Positions 1 through 9,346 are shown, counted from the first letter of the stretch. The stretch is DNA of 17,534 nt from Nephromyces sp. MM_2019 (GCA_015657535.1 JADHZB010001688.1:74798-92331); one strand, 5' to 3'. The notes: generated by a model not told the origin, from the letters alone. Numbers and translations: made by a program.

Positions 1-450
1 CCCATCAACCTTGTCGCGCAGAAATAAATTTTCAAAAAAAAAGTGCGCCATACAAAATATCTAACCTCATGTATGCAAGTTTGCTGGCGATTGATGCAGC
101 GTGTGCGTGTGCTTTGCTTTCTTCAAGTATATACTATACTTTCTATCTCAAAATTTCACAATCACTAGTATTATAAAGATATTCAGTAAAATAGCCTACA
201 AATTCACATTTCCCATTAAAAATCACCTTTCAAAAAAACTTTTTTAAACACAAGAAAACAAAACCACACATATCAACACCCACACAGACACGAACACCCA
301 CACACATACCAACACACCCACACACCAACACACACAAGCACACACACAAACACACACACAAACACACACCCACAAATAAAAGTTAAGATAGAGATTTGGC
401 TTTGGAATAATGAATAATCTTCTATAAAGACTATCACACACGTAGAATAC
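1..450 (-). other. OGDH first intron (to window edge)
   Basis: On the minus strand this begins with the OGDH donor GTATTC. Positions 262-377 are an imperfect CA/CCCACA tract, TG-rich in the sense of the gene. I found no exon that fits the required phase (one nucleotide completing AG-). The last bases at the window edge look partly coding on the minus strand, but the only AG there gives the wrong frame. Confidence 0.5.
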
Positions 451-689
451 CTATCGTTCAACCAAGCTTCATACATCTGCTCGGTGTATGGTGAGCTCTC
501 TCCATTGAGAAAACTTTCCGCTGCCAGAGAGGAAGGGGCAGCCAAACGAGGATAGCTTAATGAAGCCATGGTAGAAGTAAGTCTACGCTGATTCGCCAAG
601 CCTAGCTGCCCCCGGGTTGAGCATACAGAGGGCATGTGACTGCTCCTCAAGGTAGAGGCTCCCTTTGAAAGACATGTACGTATCCCCAT
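451..689 (-). CDS. OGDH: 2-oxoglutarate dehydrogenase E1 component, first coding exon (partial gene)
   Basis: This exon encodes the N-terminus of the thiamine-diphosphate E1 subunit of the 2-oxoglutarate dehydrogenase complex, which decarboxylates 2-oxoglutarate in the mitochondrial TCA cycle. The ATG at 689-687 (context CAAAATGGG) opens 79 codons. Residues 1-50 are rich in Arg, Ser and Thr and lack acidic residues, with QRRLTST near 35-40, as expected for a mitochondrial presequence. Residues 59-79 (ESFLNGESSPYTEQMYEAWL) match the conserved E1 N-terminal segment that docks to the complex core, usually SFLxGxxxxYIExLYExWLxDP. The exon ends in phase 2 at AG|GTATTC (donor at 450-449), so the next codon is Arg or Ser. 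Later exons, including the catalytic domain, lie left of position 451 or outside the window. In-frame codons upstream to 722 contain no ATG, which supports this start. The family call rests on the motif and leader together. Confidence 0.82.
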
Positions 690-890
690 TTTGCCTAAAC
701 AATTTCCGCACACACACACCAAGTTTGACGGAAATTTCTAGAAATCAACAGGAATCTTTCTAGCTCAGTAAGAGCCGAGACTGAGGGGCTTAAAATAAGG
801 CTGCTTCTCTTTGCTGTGTGTGTTTTCGAAAGTCAAATTTCACATGACACACGCCCAACTAACAACTACAACTACCATCTACTTCTCAGC
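690..890 (-). promoter_or_regulatory. 5' flank of OGDH (promoter not resolved)
   Basis: This is the stretch upstream of the OGDH ATG on the minus strand. It holds a short CA tract at 709-719 (TG on the coding strand), close to the start codon. I see no TATA box or other core element that I can support. The assignment as promoter or 5' UTR is positional only. Confidence 0.3.
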
Positions 891-1033
891 CTACATATAA
901 CTCTGCCACTGGGAAAAAGAGCTAAACACTAGATAAGCCAGTCCTTTTCCTATAGGCTGACTTTCTAGAAATATGCCGGCTCCATAGTATTCCTCAGCAT
1001 CACATTCAGAGATGCTATGCAAGGATTTCAGTA
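891..1033 (-). CDS. Candidate terminal exon of an unidentified gene
   Basis: This is an open minus-strand frame that follows a possible acceptor (GGGAAAAG| with a TTTTCTTTTG tract upstream). It has normal amino-acid composition, with the piece SECDAEEYYGAGIFLESQPI, and runs to a TAG at 893-891. A donor-like CTA|GTGTTT lies inside it, so the coding part may stop earlier. I do not recognise the product. It sits about 200 nt upstream of the OGDH start, so if real it would be the 3' end of the next minus-strand gene. Evidence is composition plus acceptor only. Confidence 0.25.
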
Positions 1034-1770
1034 CTTTTCCCAGCCCAACAAAAGAAAACAATAAACACCGGCAAAAAGAAAAGACTGACTTCCTCCGCAA
1101 GTAGTGAGTTCGAAAAACACTGCCTAACTTATACTATTATGAGAGTATTAGCCAGACTCACAGCCGCAAGTAGTGGTAGTAACTCATACAAAATCATGCA
1201 CTATCTACACACATCTTCAAAGCCAAAGATTCAAAATCGAGAGAAATCGCAAAAGCATATTCGCACACATCAACTCCCTCAAAACGACGAGTTGAATAAG
1301 TTGTTTTTTAACTAGAAAGAGAGTAAAATCATAGAATCCTGTATTAAGGGACTATAAATGAGATAAAAAGATGCTTACATTGTTTTTCCAAACTTCTTGA
1401 GAAGGAGGAAGCGAAAATATTAAAAAAATCCCTACATTCAAGTTTACAGGCATATAAAAAAAATCCAAGCAGCCACAAGCATATAATCGCTTACAACTTA
1501 GGAGTTTTCAAAAAACTCCAGCACCTCAACCATATGTGGAAATTGTGCTCTCATTGTAGTGGCACACACACAAGCTACATAAATCACACACACAAGCTAT
1601 ACAAGCCAAGCACACTAGCATAACCCACACACAACCAACACAACCCAAATTCCCTAAACAACTTTTTGCACAAACTCCCTGCACCTTCACTAGCCTCCGC
1701 TTCGCAGAAATAAAATGCACTATTCCCTAACATGGATGTTCCAATAATCTTTCCAGCCTTTGCATCTTAC

Positions 1771-1866
1771 ATCACGCACTTGACAGGTAGTGTACATACA
1801 TCTCAGTGTTTGCAAAAATCTTTGGACCTGGACTGATGTCATGTATTCAATCCACATTTGCCTACT
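1771..1866 (-). CDS. Candidate internal exon, unidentified protein (MWIEYM exon)
   Basis: This is a 96-nt open frame of 32 codons with strong borders: acceptor TTGTTTTTGTTAG| and donor GAT|GTAAGA, phase 0 at both ends. The translation includes SRQMWIEYMTSVQVQRF and then LRCMYTTCQVRD, which looks helical and free of low complexity. The WxEYM piece weakly recalls the LWxEYI helix of RNase P subunit Rpp29/Pop4, but the following KADLHGA motif of that family is absent, so I do not adopt that name. It may belong to the same gene as the candidate exons at 1920-2285 or to a separate gene. The product is unknown. Confidence 0.35.
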
Positions 1867-1919
1867 CTAACAAAAACAATTGCAGAGACCAACTGCATAC
1901 CGTAGTGCTCAGCCGAAGA

Positions 1920-2285
1920 TTACAACTTCTCCCTCCCGATAAATTCGCTAAAAGAAAGGCAGCTCGTTAGGCTTGAGATAAAGCAACAGCTTACGCAAAT
2001 GCACAGGGCATGTAAACATTCAAAAATGGTGAGTATATGGGACTGCAGAAACCATGTGTGCAGCTGTGATACTCGCAGAAACCATCCATAGTCTTACCAG
2101 GGCAACACGAAGAGCGAGAAATATCGTAGGATAATCCGATGGGGCACAGATTTACATGGAGAATTTTAGTAGGGGAGAAAGTGAACCACCCAGCGAGGGA
2201 AGGTTGTGTGTGCAAAGAGTACCTCTTTGCCAAGTATGTTGCGAGTACAGTTAGCAGGAGGTAATCACTATACTTGCAGTATTGG
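1920..2285 (-). CDS. Candidate three-exon C-terminus of an unidentified protein
   Basis: Three minus-strand pieces join in phase. Exon 2285-2223 follows acceptor CCGTTATCAG|, reads SDYLLLTVLATYLAK and ends AG|GTACTC. Exon 2042-1995 follows TTTCTGCAG|, reads PIYSPFLNVYMPCAF and ends GC|GTAAGC. Exon 1947-1920 follows CTTTCTTTTAG| and reads EFIGREKL then TAA (1922-1920). Every junction is phase 2, and the splice signals are good. The last piece could instead be read in another frame (NLSGG...LSTT with donor |GTATGC at 1900), so the end is not fixed. YSDYLLLTVLATYL has a faint likeness to the YSKFLLIAAYLASY helix of ORC5, too weak to name it. Upstream exons were not resolved. Confidence 0.3.
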
Positions 2286-2596
2286 CTGATAACGGAAAGG
2301 TTGAGTTCCACCACGTGTGGTAGCGGGCAGAAGATAATATTACACTTATATGTGTGGCTAGTACAAGATGGTGGCATGGGTGTTGGCAGAGTACAAATTT
2401 AAAGTTGGTGTTGCAAGTTACGATTAAAGGTACTCATTTACACCCCGCGGGTAATCGATTACGGACGGTTTAATGCCGACATCACCGGTAATAATCCCGC
2501 AAGAGGGAGTTTGCTTCCGTAGTGCCTGGCTGGTGGCTGACGGGCATGCCAGGATTGCGTGCAATTCAGCACGAGTCGTTGTGATGGATGAACATG

Positions 2597-2817
2597 CGCT
2601 GGCAAGCCTGATGGGTGGATGATCACACACACGATGGCAAGTTTGATGGGTGTGTGAATACACACACAGTGGCAAGTCTGATGGACTAACACACACACAC
2701 GGTGCCAAGTCTGATAGACAACCACACACCCGCTGTGACAAGTCTAATTGATGAACACACACACACTGACAAGTTTGATAGACATCCACACACACACAGT
2801 GACACACAAGTCTGCCA
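2597..2817. repeat. Minisatellite, 32-37 bp units, about six copies
   Basis: Units of the form TGGCAAGTCTGATGGAC followed by a CA run repeat six to seven times with substitutions (near 2597, 2634, 2669, 2701, 2735, 2767 and 2800). The CA runs vary in length, which explains the uneven period. The repeat makes long spurious minus-strand ORFs rich in Cys and Val. The adjoining 2440-2590 is more GC-rich and could hold an exon, but I cannot name it. Confidence 0.85.
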
Positions 2818-3049
2818 CAGACTAATCAGCACCTACAAAGTCGAAAGCAACTAGAATACATTAGTACAAGAAATTTGCCTCTACGATATGGCAGCATAGG
2901 GGAGTTAATACCGGAATATTCACCTAGAATCACGCGTGATACGGTAAATGCCATTAATAACACCTAAAATCCAACAGTAAGACAGACGGTGGTATGTGTG
3001 TATTGTAAGCCTTAAGAACAAAATTGTTATGTGGCGTCTGGTCATCTCA

Positions 3050-5177
3050 TTATACCTGCGATGCTACGAAAAAAATTGGTATGGCAGTAGCATCAGATTC
3101 ATCGATAAAGTCGCTGAAGTTGCAGTATGAAAGCTTAGCAAGCTACATAATTTCTAGCAATCGATACTAGTTACTGCCGCTGAAAGATTAGTCACTGCGG
3201 GTTGATGGTGAACATAAATGTGTGGGAGAATACGCAGTAGACTAGAGATATAGCACCTGATGATAGCTCTTTGGTAGAAACTAGCAAGTGACGCAGCTAT
3301 CGTGATGCCAGATTAATTAAGGAATAAAAAAAAGTAGCTCAATGAAAAGCTAACTTAATGGGACAGTCCTTTTACTTAGAGAACAACGATAGTGACCTAG
3401 GAAAAAGGCTACAACACTAGAAATTTCAATGATATGCTCTTTGTATGACTTTTTCAGATTAGATAGAATCGTTAGAGTGCTAGATTCTGGCAAAAATCAT
3501 CATTTTGTGCAATTTTAAGGCATTCTCCGGCAGCTTAGCGCTCGAGTAGGCATGAATTGAACTCTTTTGGGAGTAACTCCTTGAGTTACGGCAAAGATGT
3601 TACCCCTCCAGTTAACTGGCAATACCTTTGAAAAACGCGATTCATTTTTTCAAAAGGCATAGAAAAACTCAATGTAATTGGAGTACTAGAGCAAGCACCT
3701 TATAGATTAAGTTTGGCTATATAAAAAAAAAGCCTCAATTGACTATAATTTATTTCGGAATCCCTAGCCTTACAGGAATTAGTATTTGTATGTACCACGA
3801 ACTGCTAAATTCTCTACAAAAAGAGATACTGCTGGCATCTACACTTAATTCGCATAGTAGAAAATAAAATTTTCTAAAGCTAAGCTATTATCTCGAGAGA
3901 CTACCCCCTAGTCACACACACAGAGCTACAAGATACAACTGTTAACACTTTATGGACTACAAGTACTTCAGTTTATAGTGAAAATAAATCTTTTTTGGGA
4001 TTATTTTTCATAGAGTTTACAGATACCAAGCTACAGCATACTTCCTCATACATATATCCCGATGGAAAATTGATAAACAGCAACTCTCTGGGCATAAACT
4101 GGCTTAAATTTCTACACCATGATTTACACACACAAAAAAGCGCTTGAAAGAAAATACTTCTAAATAGAAGCTGGAAGCAGTAGATTATAGCTTGGAGACC
4201 GGGATTTCGAGGACTAGGAAGAGGTTGAACGAAACAGTGCAAGGGTCATATCTACGAAAACAACCTAGTCATGATAGCTACTATGGCCTCTACTTAATGC
4301 TATCATCCATAACATTAAGCAGGCCTTGCTGAACTAATGTAGCTCACTGAGAGCTATGAAACTCAAATACTTGAAGGTACTGAAGACTTCCTCCATAGCT
4401 GCGATTGGGAAATTCGGTGATGAGCGAGAAGGAGAATGCAAAGCTCTTTTTTTCAGTACTTTAGGAGAATATCTGACAGGCTCTTCCTTGGTAAGGAGGG
4501 CCCCATCCCGTGAATGCTAGTGGCCAGTAACTTTGGAATGTGAAGTAGTTGGCTATGCAAAACGCTAGTTACCTAGGAATAGATGGGGTTTGGAATTGAA
4601 CTGAGGGATGAATTCATAAAGAGGGCAGCTAGAATGGGGGATGCTTAGCAATCCAAAAGAAGAAACCATACTATAATGGCAATAGTCTAGCTAAGGCCAC
4701 AGAATTGAAATACTTTAGATGATACACCTCCGTAGATTGCACCTCTTGCACAATACAAAACCTAAGCTCCTATTTTAAGGTTAAACATACTCTATAGCTT
4801 AACCTTAAAAAAGGAGGGTCTCTAGAGGGTCACTCTTCAGGCTCTCTTGATAGTCTCTCCTTAGGGTTTCTTGAGCCTCTTTAGAGGGTGTGCGGGGGGT
4901 ATTATTTAAGGAGTATTTTGCAGCTGTTTTGCAGCTGTTTTAGAGCTATTTTGCAGCCGTTTCTTGTGTCCAAATTCCATTACGATCCCACAATGTCTTG
5001 AGTTTAGCGTCTCACGCGATAAATAGCTTACTAAAATCGCCATTAAAAGCTAGCAATACATTTTTAACGAATAAGTACTTAGTTCCTTCCCCCCAGCAGC
5101 AGATTTCCAATCCATAGATGCAACACATCAGCTACCATCCTAGTAAAACTACCCTCTTCACCGGAATCATCCTCATC
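3050..5177 (-). CDS. Hypothetical protein with C-terminal ubiquitin/SUMO-like domain (5' end missing)
   Basis: Six minus-strand exons join without a frame break: 5177-5136, 4516-4371, 4111-4052, 3685-3604, 3296-3196 and 3113-3050, 495 nt in total, ending in TAA at 3052-3050. The first (DEDDSGEEGSFTRM) is acidic. The second is basic and Ser/Pro-rich (YSPKVLKKRALHSPSRSSP), typical of disordered tails. The last four give a beta-grasp-like order: strands in RELLFINFPSGY and ITPITLSFSM, helix FEKMNRVFQRYCQLTG, strand LVYCVFSHTFMF, then NPHDFIDESDATAIPIFF and VASQV-stop. The helix YCxxxG and the Pro-x-Asp...Asp...Ile tail resemble SUMO and the C-terminal domain of Rad60/NIP45-type proteins. No Gly-Gly end is present, so it is unlikely to be a processed modifier. 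The first exon is least certain, and the start codon was not found. Fold is inferred from pattern, not alignment. Confidence 0.42.
4767..4816. repeat. Inverted repeat, 18-bp arms with one mismatch, 14-nt loop
   Basis: Arms 4767-4784 and 4799-4816 are complementary except for one position (core TTTTAAGGTTAA/TTAACCTTAAAA). The hairpin lies in the intron before the basic exon of the ubiquitin-like gene. No transposase or target duplication is visible. Confidence 0.8.
4916..4959. repeat. 11-bp tandem repeat, four units
   Basis: TTTTGCAGCTG occurs twice exactly, then TTTTAGAGCTA and TTTTGCAGCCG. Each unit contains a pyrimidine run followed by CAG or GAG, so it mimics weak splice acceptors on the plus strand. 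It is intronic to the minus-strand gene model. Confidence 0.8.
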
Positions 5178-5274
5178 CTAGGGTAATATGCAAACTTTTT
5201 TTCCTAATTAGCTGTCTTCATCAGTCTACACATCCATTTATTAGAGTATCTCGTATTTCAGCGATAGAAATAGA

Positions 5275-5373
5275 TTAAAAGTAGCACTCAAAGAGCGACA
5301 TATAATGACTAGCTTCCCATCTTCGGCATGTGTACTCTGGCAACTGCCGGCAGTATGGGCATAATCCCATGAG
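5275..5373 (-). CDS. Candidate terminal exon with a Cys-x2-Cys motif
   Basis: After a reasonable acceptor (GTTTGTGACTGTAG|) the minus strand reads LMGLCPYCRQLPEYTCRRWE and then ASHYMSLFECYF and TAA (5277-5275). The spacing C-x2-C-x7-C followed by an aromatic, SL and Cys vaguely recalls a HIT-type zinc finger, but the fourth and fifth ligands are missing. Two other frames across this stretch are also open, so the reading is uncertain. It could be an upstream exon of the ubiquitin-like gene or the end of a small gene. Confidence 0.2.
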   Translation of the reverse strand, partial: LMGLCPYCRQLPEYTCRRWEASHYMSLFECYF

Positions 5374-6045
5374 CTACAGTCACAAACGCTCAGTCTTTTA
5401 GCTATGCACTTGCAGCAATGCAAGCGAATAAACTGATAAAACCATCGCCATAGAAGGATCATCGCTAAAAATATAACTTTCTACGCAAAAAAAAAGCCTA
5501 CCCAATCCCGGACTGAGCTTTTGTTAATGCAGCTAAACAGAGAAGTTGCTAGCCAAAGAAGAAGACGATGTTTCTAGCTCTCTCAGCAAGTATTAAAAGA
5601 GATTCGACGAAGGCAACGACAAAAAGTCCGCCTGTAATATGAGCTTCTCAAGTGCAGAGTAACATCTGTTCATGCTCTACTCCCTGTCTCAATGGCAGAA
5701 AGCAGTTTTTTGAAAAAACTGCCTCTAAGAGGTTTAGCTTTTGGGCAGATGAGGGTGGCGCATTTCTCCTCATCTATGAACTCAGCGTAGCGTCTATAAC
5801 CATTAGAACATGCCAAAGCATATCTATGGCTAGTGTATGCTTTGGTATATAATCTGGAGCATTTCTTACAAATATTTGAAGATATTATATCCTTATTTTA
5901 AGTTTAGCATCTTGCAAAGTATTAGTCGCTATTAGTCCTACCTTTCAATCAAACTGCAACTACCCACGTCTAGTGAAGATCCCACAAATAAACCTTTCGC
6001 AGGAATTCAATAAAACACAAAAAGGAAGATATAAGCGAAACAGCT

Positions 6046-6106
6046 GTATATACACCCACAAAGAAAGCAAAGTGGTAGTATATACACCCACAAAAGAAGC
6101 AAAACG
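6046..6106. repeat. Direct repeat, two 29-bp copies
   Basis: GTATATACACCCACAAA followed by a GAAGCAAA-like purine block occurs at 6046-6074 and 6078-6106. It lies about 210 nt downstream of the p24 stop codon, so it is 3' UTR or intergenic sequence of that gene. Confidence 0.8.
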
Positions 6107-6317
6107 GAAATTCCAGCAGGTATATTCGAAGCAAAGGTGAAGTTATATACAGTTTAATCCTCCATAAGTTAATCTAAAGCTATCAGCATAGGAACACGAT
6201 ATCCCTGCAAAAAAATTGCCTTACACAAGGTACCAGCAAGCAATCCTTATTCTGCGAAATGAAAAATTACAAGCGTAAAAAAGTTTGATACTCGAAGCAT
6301 TCATTCAAGTGCGATAA

Positions 6318-9300
6318 TCATAGAAGCTTCTCACTCTTAAAAAACCGCACCAAATACAGTATCAGCAGAATAGAAGCCGCAAAGACGGTGATCAATTGGA
6401 AGACTCCTACCCAGAAGATACGTATCGTGGAAGATTCACTAGCCTTTATCACTTTCTTTTGCTGCAGGAAATGAAATGAAAGCAAATTATAACCCAGAAT
6501 AGAAAGTGTGTCGGCGTGTGCGTGTGCGTGCGTGAGCGTGCGTGTGTGTATGTGTGTGTAAGTAACGAAGGAGTACACCCAGCTCACAGATTCAACGAAA
6601 TCTTGTGTGCGAAGAAGCTACTCAAAGCAAGAGATGGCAGCAAGTGCACAAATATCATTAAGGAGGAGATGAAGCACACAATCTGAGGCTTCGGGAGAAT
6701 GGTGCAGACATGTAGATTTGCCACAGTAGCATTTCCATTACAAGCAGCTTAGCTTTTACCCTTAAAAGAGTATGGAGAGTAGATATTTACCAGGCTGGTA
6801 GGAATATATTCAGTCATCATCAAGCTCGCACACAATCTCTCGCAAAAACCAGCATTCATGAACTTTTCTGAAGACTATATACCCTGTTTAGAGATGCTCT
6901 CATGATTCATGGGGAGGCTAATTCTACGCTAGCTAAGCTAGATAACAAGCTTGAAAAGAGTGTATATGCGCTAGATGGAAGAGAAACCACACACTCTAAT
7001 TCTTGGGGGGGTAAGTCTTGAAGACAGAGGATAAGAGAGTGACTGTGTGTGAATGCTGCGCGAGAGATATACTTACTCTAGAGTTGCTGTGTGTGTGAAT
7101 GCTGCAATATATGTAGCAAAAGACGAATACACACACTATACAGGCTATTGAAAGGGAAAAAAGCTCACTCAGCCACAAGAGCATCTTCATACTAAGCAAT
7201 CAGAAAAATCAACTCCTAAACAAGCATTAAGCTGCTATAAAGTCTAAATATAAACCCTTCAAAATAGTGCCAATCTTCAAGTAATAAATCGGTACTTACT
7301 TGAGATAGCTCGTTGTGTAGATCTGCAAACCATGAGTTCACACGATAGCCAGCCCTTCTCACCGTCTTTTCAACTTCGCTCAGCGTATTCTCATCAATTT
7401 CCTGTACAAGGAGGTATAAAATGGCTCGCACACGTAAAAACTATTCATCTTGTGCGAATATGAAGAAGCAAAAAGCTATCAAATAGCATCGAGATTAGTC
7501 CAATAAATGAGCTTCATCTTCTAATTCAATACATCACATACATTTAAAGGTGTGCAAAATCAAGCAAATCCTTCAAGGTATTCATTATATACTCCTGGAG
7601 AACATCTAGTGGGCTGATGGCAATTTTTGGAAGAAAAAATGCCCAAAAATATTAGAAAATAGCTATTATACGTATAAAACCTTCATATTATGTACTGATA
7701 GAGTGGGATAATGGTGTGTTTCGCATAAGCTCCATGAAAGCTATGAACTTCCAAATTGATAGAAACCATGAAAACGATACTTTTTTGTATCACTTATATA
7801 CTGCACATATCCTGTCGATACATTCGCACACAAATTCGCCTTCACATCACATCCCAATCCCTCTATAGATAGATTTACGCTCACACTCAGCTTTGCATTA
7901 ACATCACACCCCAATCCCTCTGATAGATTCACACACATCAACTAAAATTCGTCTTCACATCACATCCAAATTCCTCTATAGATAGATTTATGCACACACA
8001 CACACACACACACACCCTCCAATTCGGCCAACCTATGCTTTCTCGCCTTGATAAAACTCAAGCACCACCTGCTTCCGGCTAGAAGCCGAAAGAAAAGATT
8101 ACTTCACAATCCAAATTTTCACATCTTCACAACGAAAAACGAATTGAAGCATTCCAATATCAACATTTGCAACAAAGCGGGTCGTGAGCAAAACGATAAA
8201 CACACATATAATCTGGCCACACAATTACTGCAGCATCGAAAGCCTGATATCAGCAAAATTTGCCATTTATTTTACCTTTTTACTAGGTTCTCCGAGTGTA
8301 TCTACAGACAATGACCATTTGAGGATTGCAGGGCTGTCTGCCCATCGCTGAAGCGGGCATTCAATGCAAACTTCATAAGATCCATCGTAAAGGGCCAAAA
8401 AGGAAATTTTCTCAGTTTGACCCGACGTCACAGCATCATGTGCCTCAGTGTACTTCCTTAAGCGATTCTTGAAGATAATCTTACACGGTCGAGCTGATAA
8501 AGAAGAAGATAATAAACAAAGAAATCAGACGCTTTAAAGGACTTTTAGTAAGCTTTGATAAGTGGTATTGAGAGATGTGTGCAAAAATATGTAAGGGTAG
8601 CAAAAGGAGACATCTGAAGCAATGCAATTGGCTTCTATGAGCTAGTAGGGTCTTTAGAAACTGTAGCTTCATCTTCTGGTGAATCTGCTCCAACAAGCTA
8701 GCAGGGTCTTCACACATACTATAGTCTCATCTTGTGCTCTAACAGAGCATCTTCTGCTGTCGAAGATTAGCACACTGAAGACATCCTTTGATCCATCTTC
8801 AAATAGACAGTATTCGACGGATTTTTGCCACAAATAGAGCTTCAACTATGAAAGCAAAACTTTTATATTGTCTACACTATTCTCGAGCCTCATCATGTTT
8901 AAAAAGGCTAAAAGCATTGCACATCAACCAAGTCTCTGAAGATTAGAGATGCTGAAATTTAGCAACTCTCTACATAAATATTTCAGAGCGCGTCTAACAG
9001 TATAGCTCCTAGCAAAAAAATATGCTATTTGAGCACACAAAATAGCATATTTTTACACCTACATACTTTTTAATGGCTCATCACACACACACACGCAGAC
9101 ATTTAAAACTTACAAATTTGCTCTATCTATGCCTTCAGCACATGCACTTACAAAAATATACTTACTAGCGGGAGTGTGGTAAGTATACGAAACTAGTAGA
9201 ACTGCTTGCTCTGTTGAATCCTGAAGGAAGCATCTGGAAATCCCTTCGGTGATGTAGAAGTAGGTGGCATCTACAGGAGGGCTTACACATAGAAGCAGCC

Positions 9301-9346
9301 CCAAGGAGGCCAAAAATACAGAAAATGGTATCCCTAAGGCTACCAT
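6318..9346 (-). CDS. p24/TMED (emp24/gp25L) family cargo receptor, complete, four exons
   Basis: This is a type I membrane protein of the p24 family, which recruits cargo into COPII/COPI vesicles between ER and Golgi. Exons are 9346-9166, 8493-8276, 7401-7300 and 6461-6318: 645 nt, 214 aa, usual for the family. The ATG has a good context (CAAGATGG). Residues 1-27 form a signal peptide (SVFLASLGLLL core). The GOLD domain follows, with TYFYITEGISRCFLQD (Cys39) and DGSYEVCIEC (Cys103), the expected disulfide pair. The coil is ENTLSEVEKTVRRAGYRVNS. Then come SESSTIRIFW, a membrane segment (about 182-205) and the tail RFFKSEKLL, which has the FF export signal but only one Lys where a KK retrieval signal is common. 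Splice sites are strong (A|GTAAGT, CTTTATCAG|, AAG|GTAAAA, CTTGTACAG|, CAA|GTAAGT, TTTCCTGCAG|) and all phases agree. Introns are 672, 874 and 838 nt. Confidence 0.9.
6507..6560. repeat. Imperfect (TG)n/(CG TG)n tract in p24 intron 3
   Basis: This is a run of TGTG interrupted by CG and AG (GTGTGCGTGTGCGTGCGTGAGCG...). It lies about 45 nt upstream of the last p24 exon's acceptor in genomic terms and reads as CA repeats on the coding strand. Confidence 0.8.
7833..8015. repeat. Three-copy 55-59 bp minisatellite followed by (CA)n in p24 intron 2
   Basis: Units begin near 7833, 7892 and 7947 and share CACATCACATCCCAATCCCT and CTATAGATAGATTTA. The array runs directly into a pure (CA) run at 7993-8015. 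The middle unit is shorter (CTGATAGATT). The array seems to have grown next to the microsatellite. Confidence 0.85.
9016..9054. repeat. Perfect 15-bp inverted repeat with 9-nt loop
   Basis: AAAAATATGCTATTT at 9016-9030 pairs exactly with 9040-9054. The loop is GAGCACACA. It lies in p24 intron 1, about 110 nt past the donor of exon 1. It could form a hairpin in the pre-mRNA, or be a remnant of a small inverted-repeat element. Confidence 0.85.

Larger units (their letters stand above)
5178..6317. other. Unresolved stretch between the ubiquitin-like gene and the p24 gene
   Basis: The part 5660-5900 is GC-richer than its surroundings and open in several frames on both strands. On the minus strand one frame reads NGYRRYAEFIDEEKCATLIC and another NAPDYIPKHTLAIDMLWHVL; the plus strand is open too. 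A further minus-strand frame after acceptor CATATTACAG| near 5633 reads GLFVVAFVESLLILAERARN. I cannot choose between them. The 5' end of the ubiquitin-like gene and the 3' UTR of the p24 gene should lie here. Confidence 0.4.

Noticed and set aside
2424..2807. 127-codon minus-strand frame rich in Cys and Val
   Set aside because: Most of it is translation of the CA-containing minisatellite at 2597-2817. The remaining 2424-2590 part has no family likeness.
4573..4628. 56-nt minus-strand exon candidate (PLYEFIPQFNSKPHLFL) with good acceptor and donor
   Set aside because: Its phase does not join to the following exon at 4516-4371 in the frame that is otherwise supported. Kept out of the gene model.
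5652..5852. 66-codon plus-strand frame (RFSFWADEGGAFLLIYEL)
   Set aside because: The same stretch is open in two minus-strand frames, the neighbouring genes are on the minus strand, and the plus-strand acceptor is weak. Left unresolved.
8048..8314. 88-codon plus-strand frame
   Set aside because: It overlaps the 3' part of p24 exon 2 and its intron on the opposite strand and has no family likeness; the p24 reading is strongly supported.
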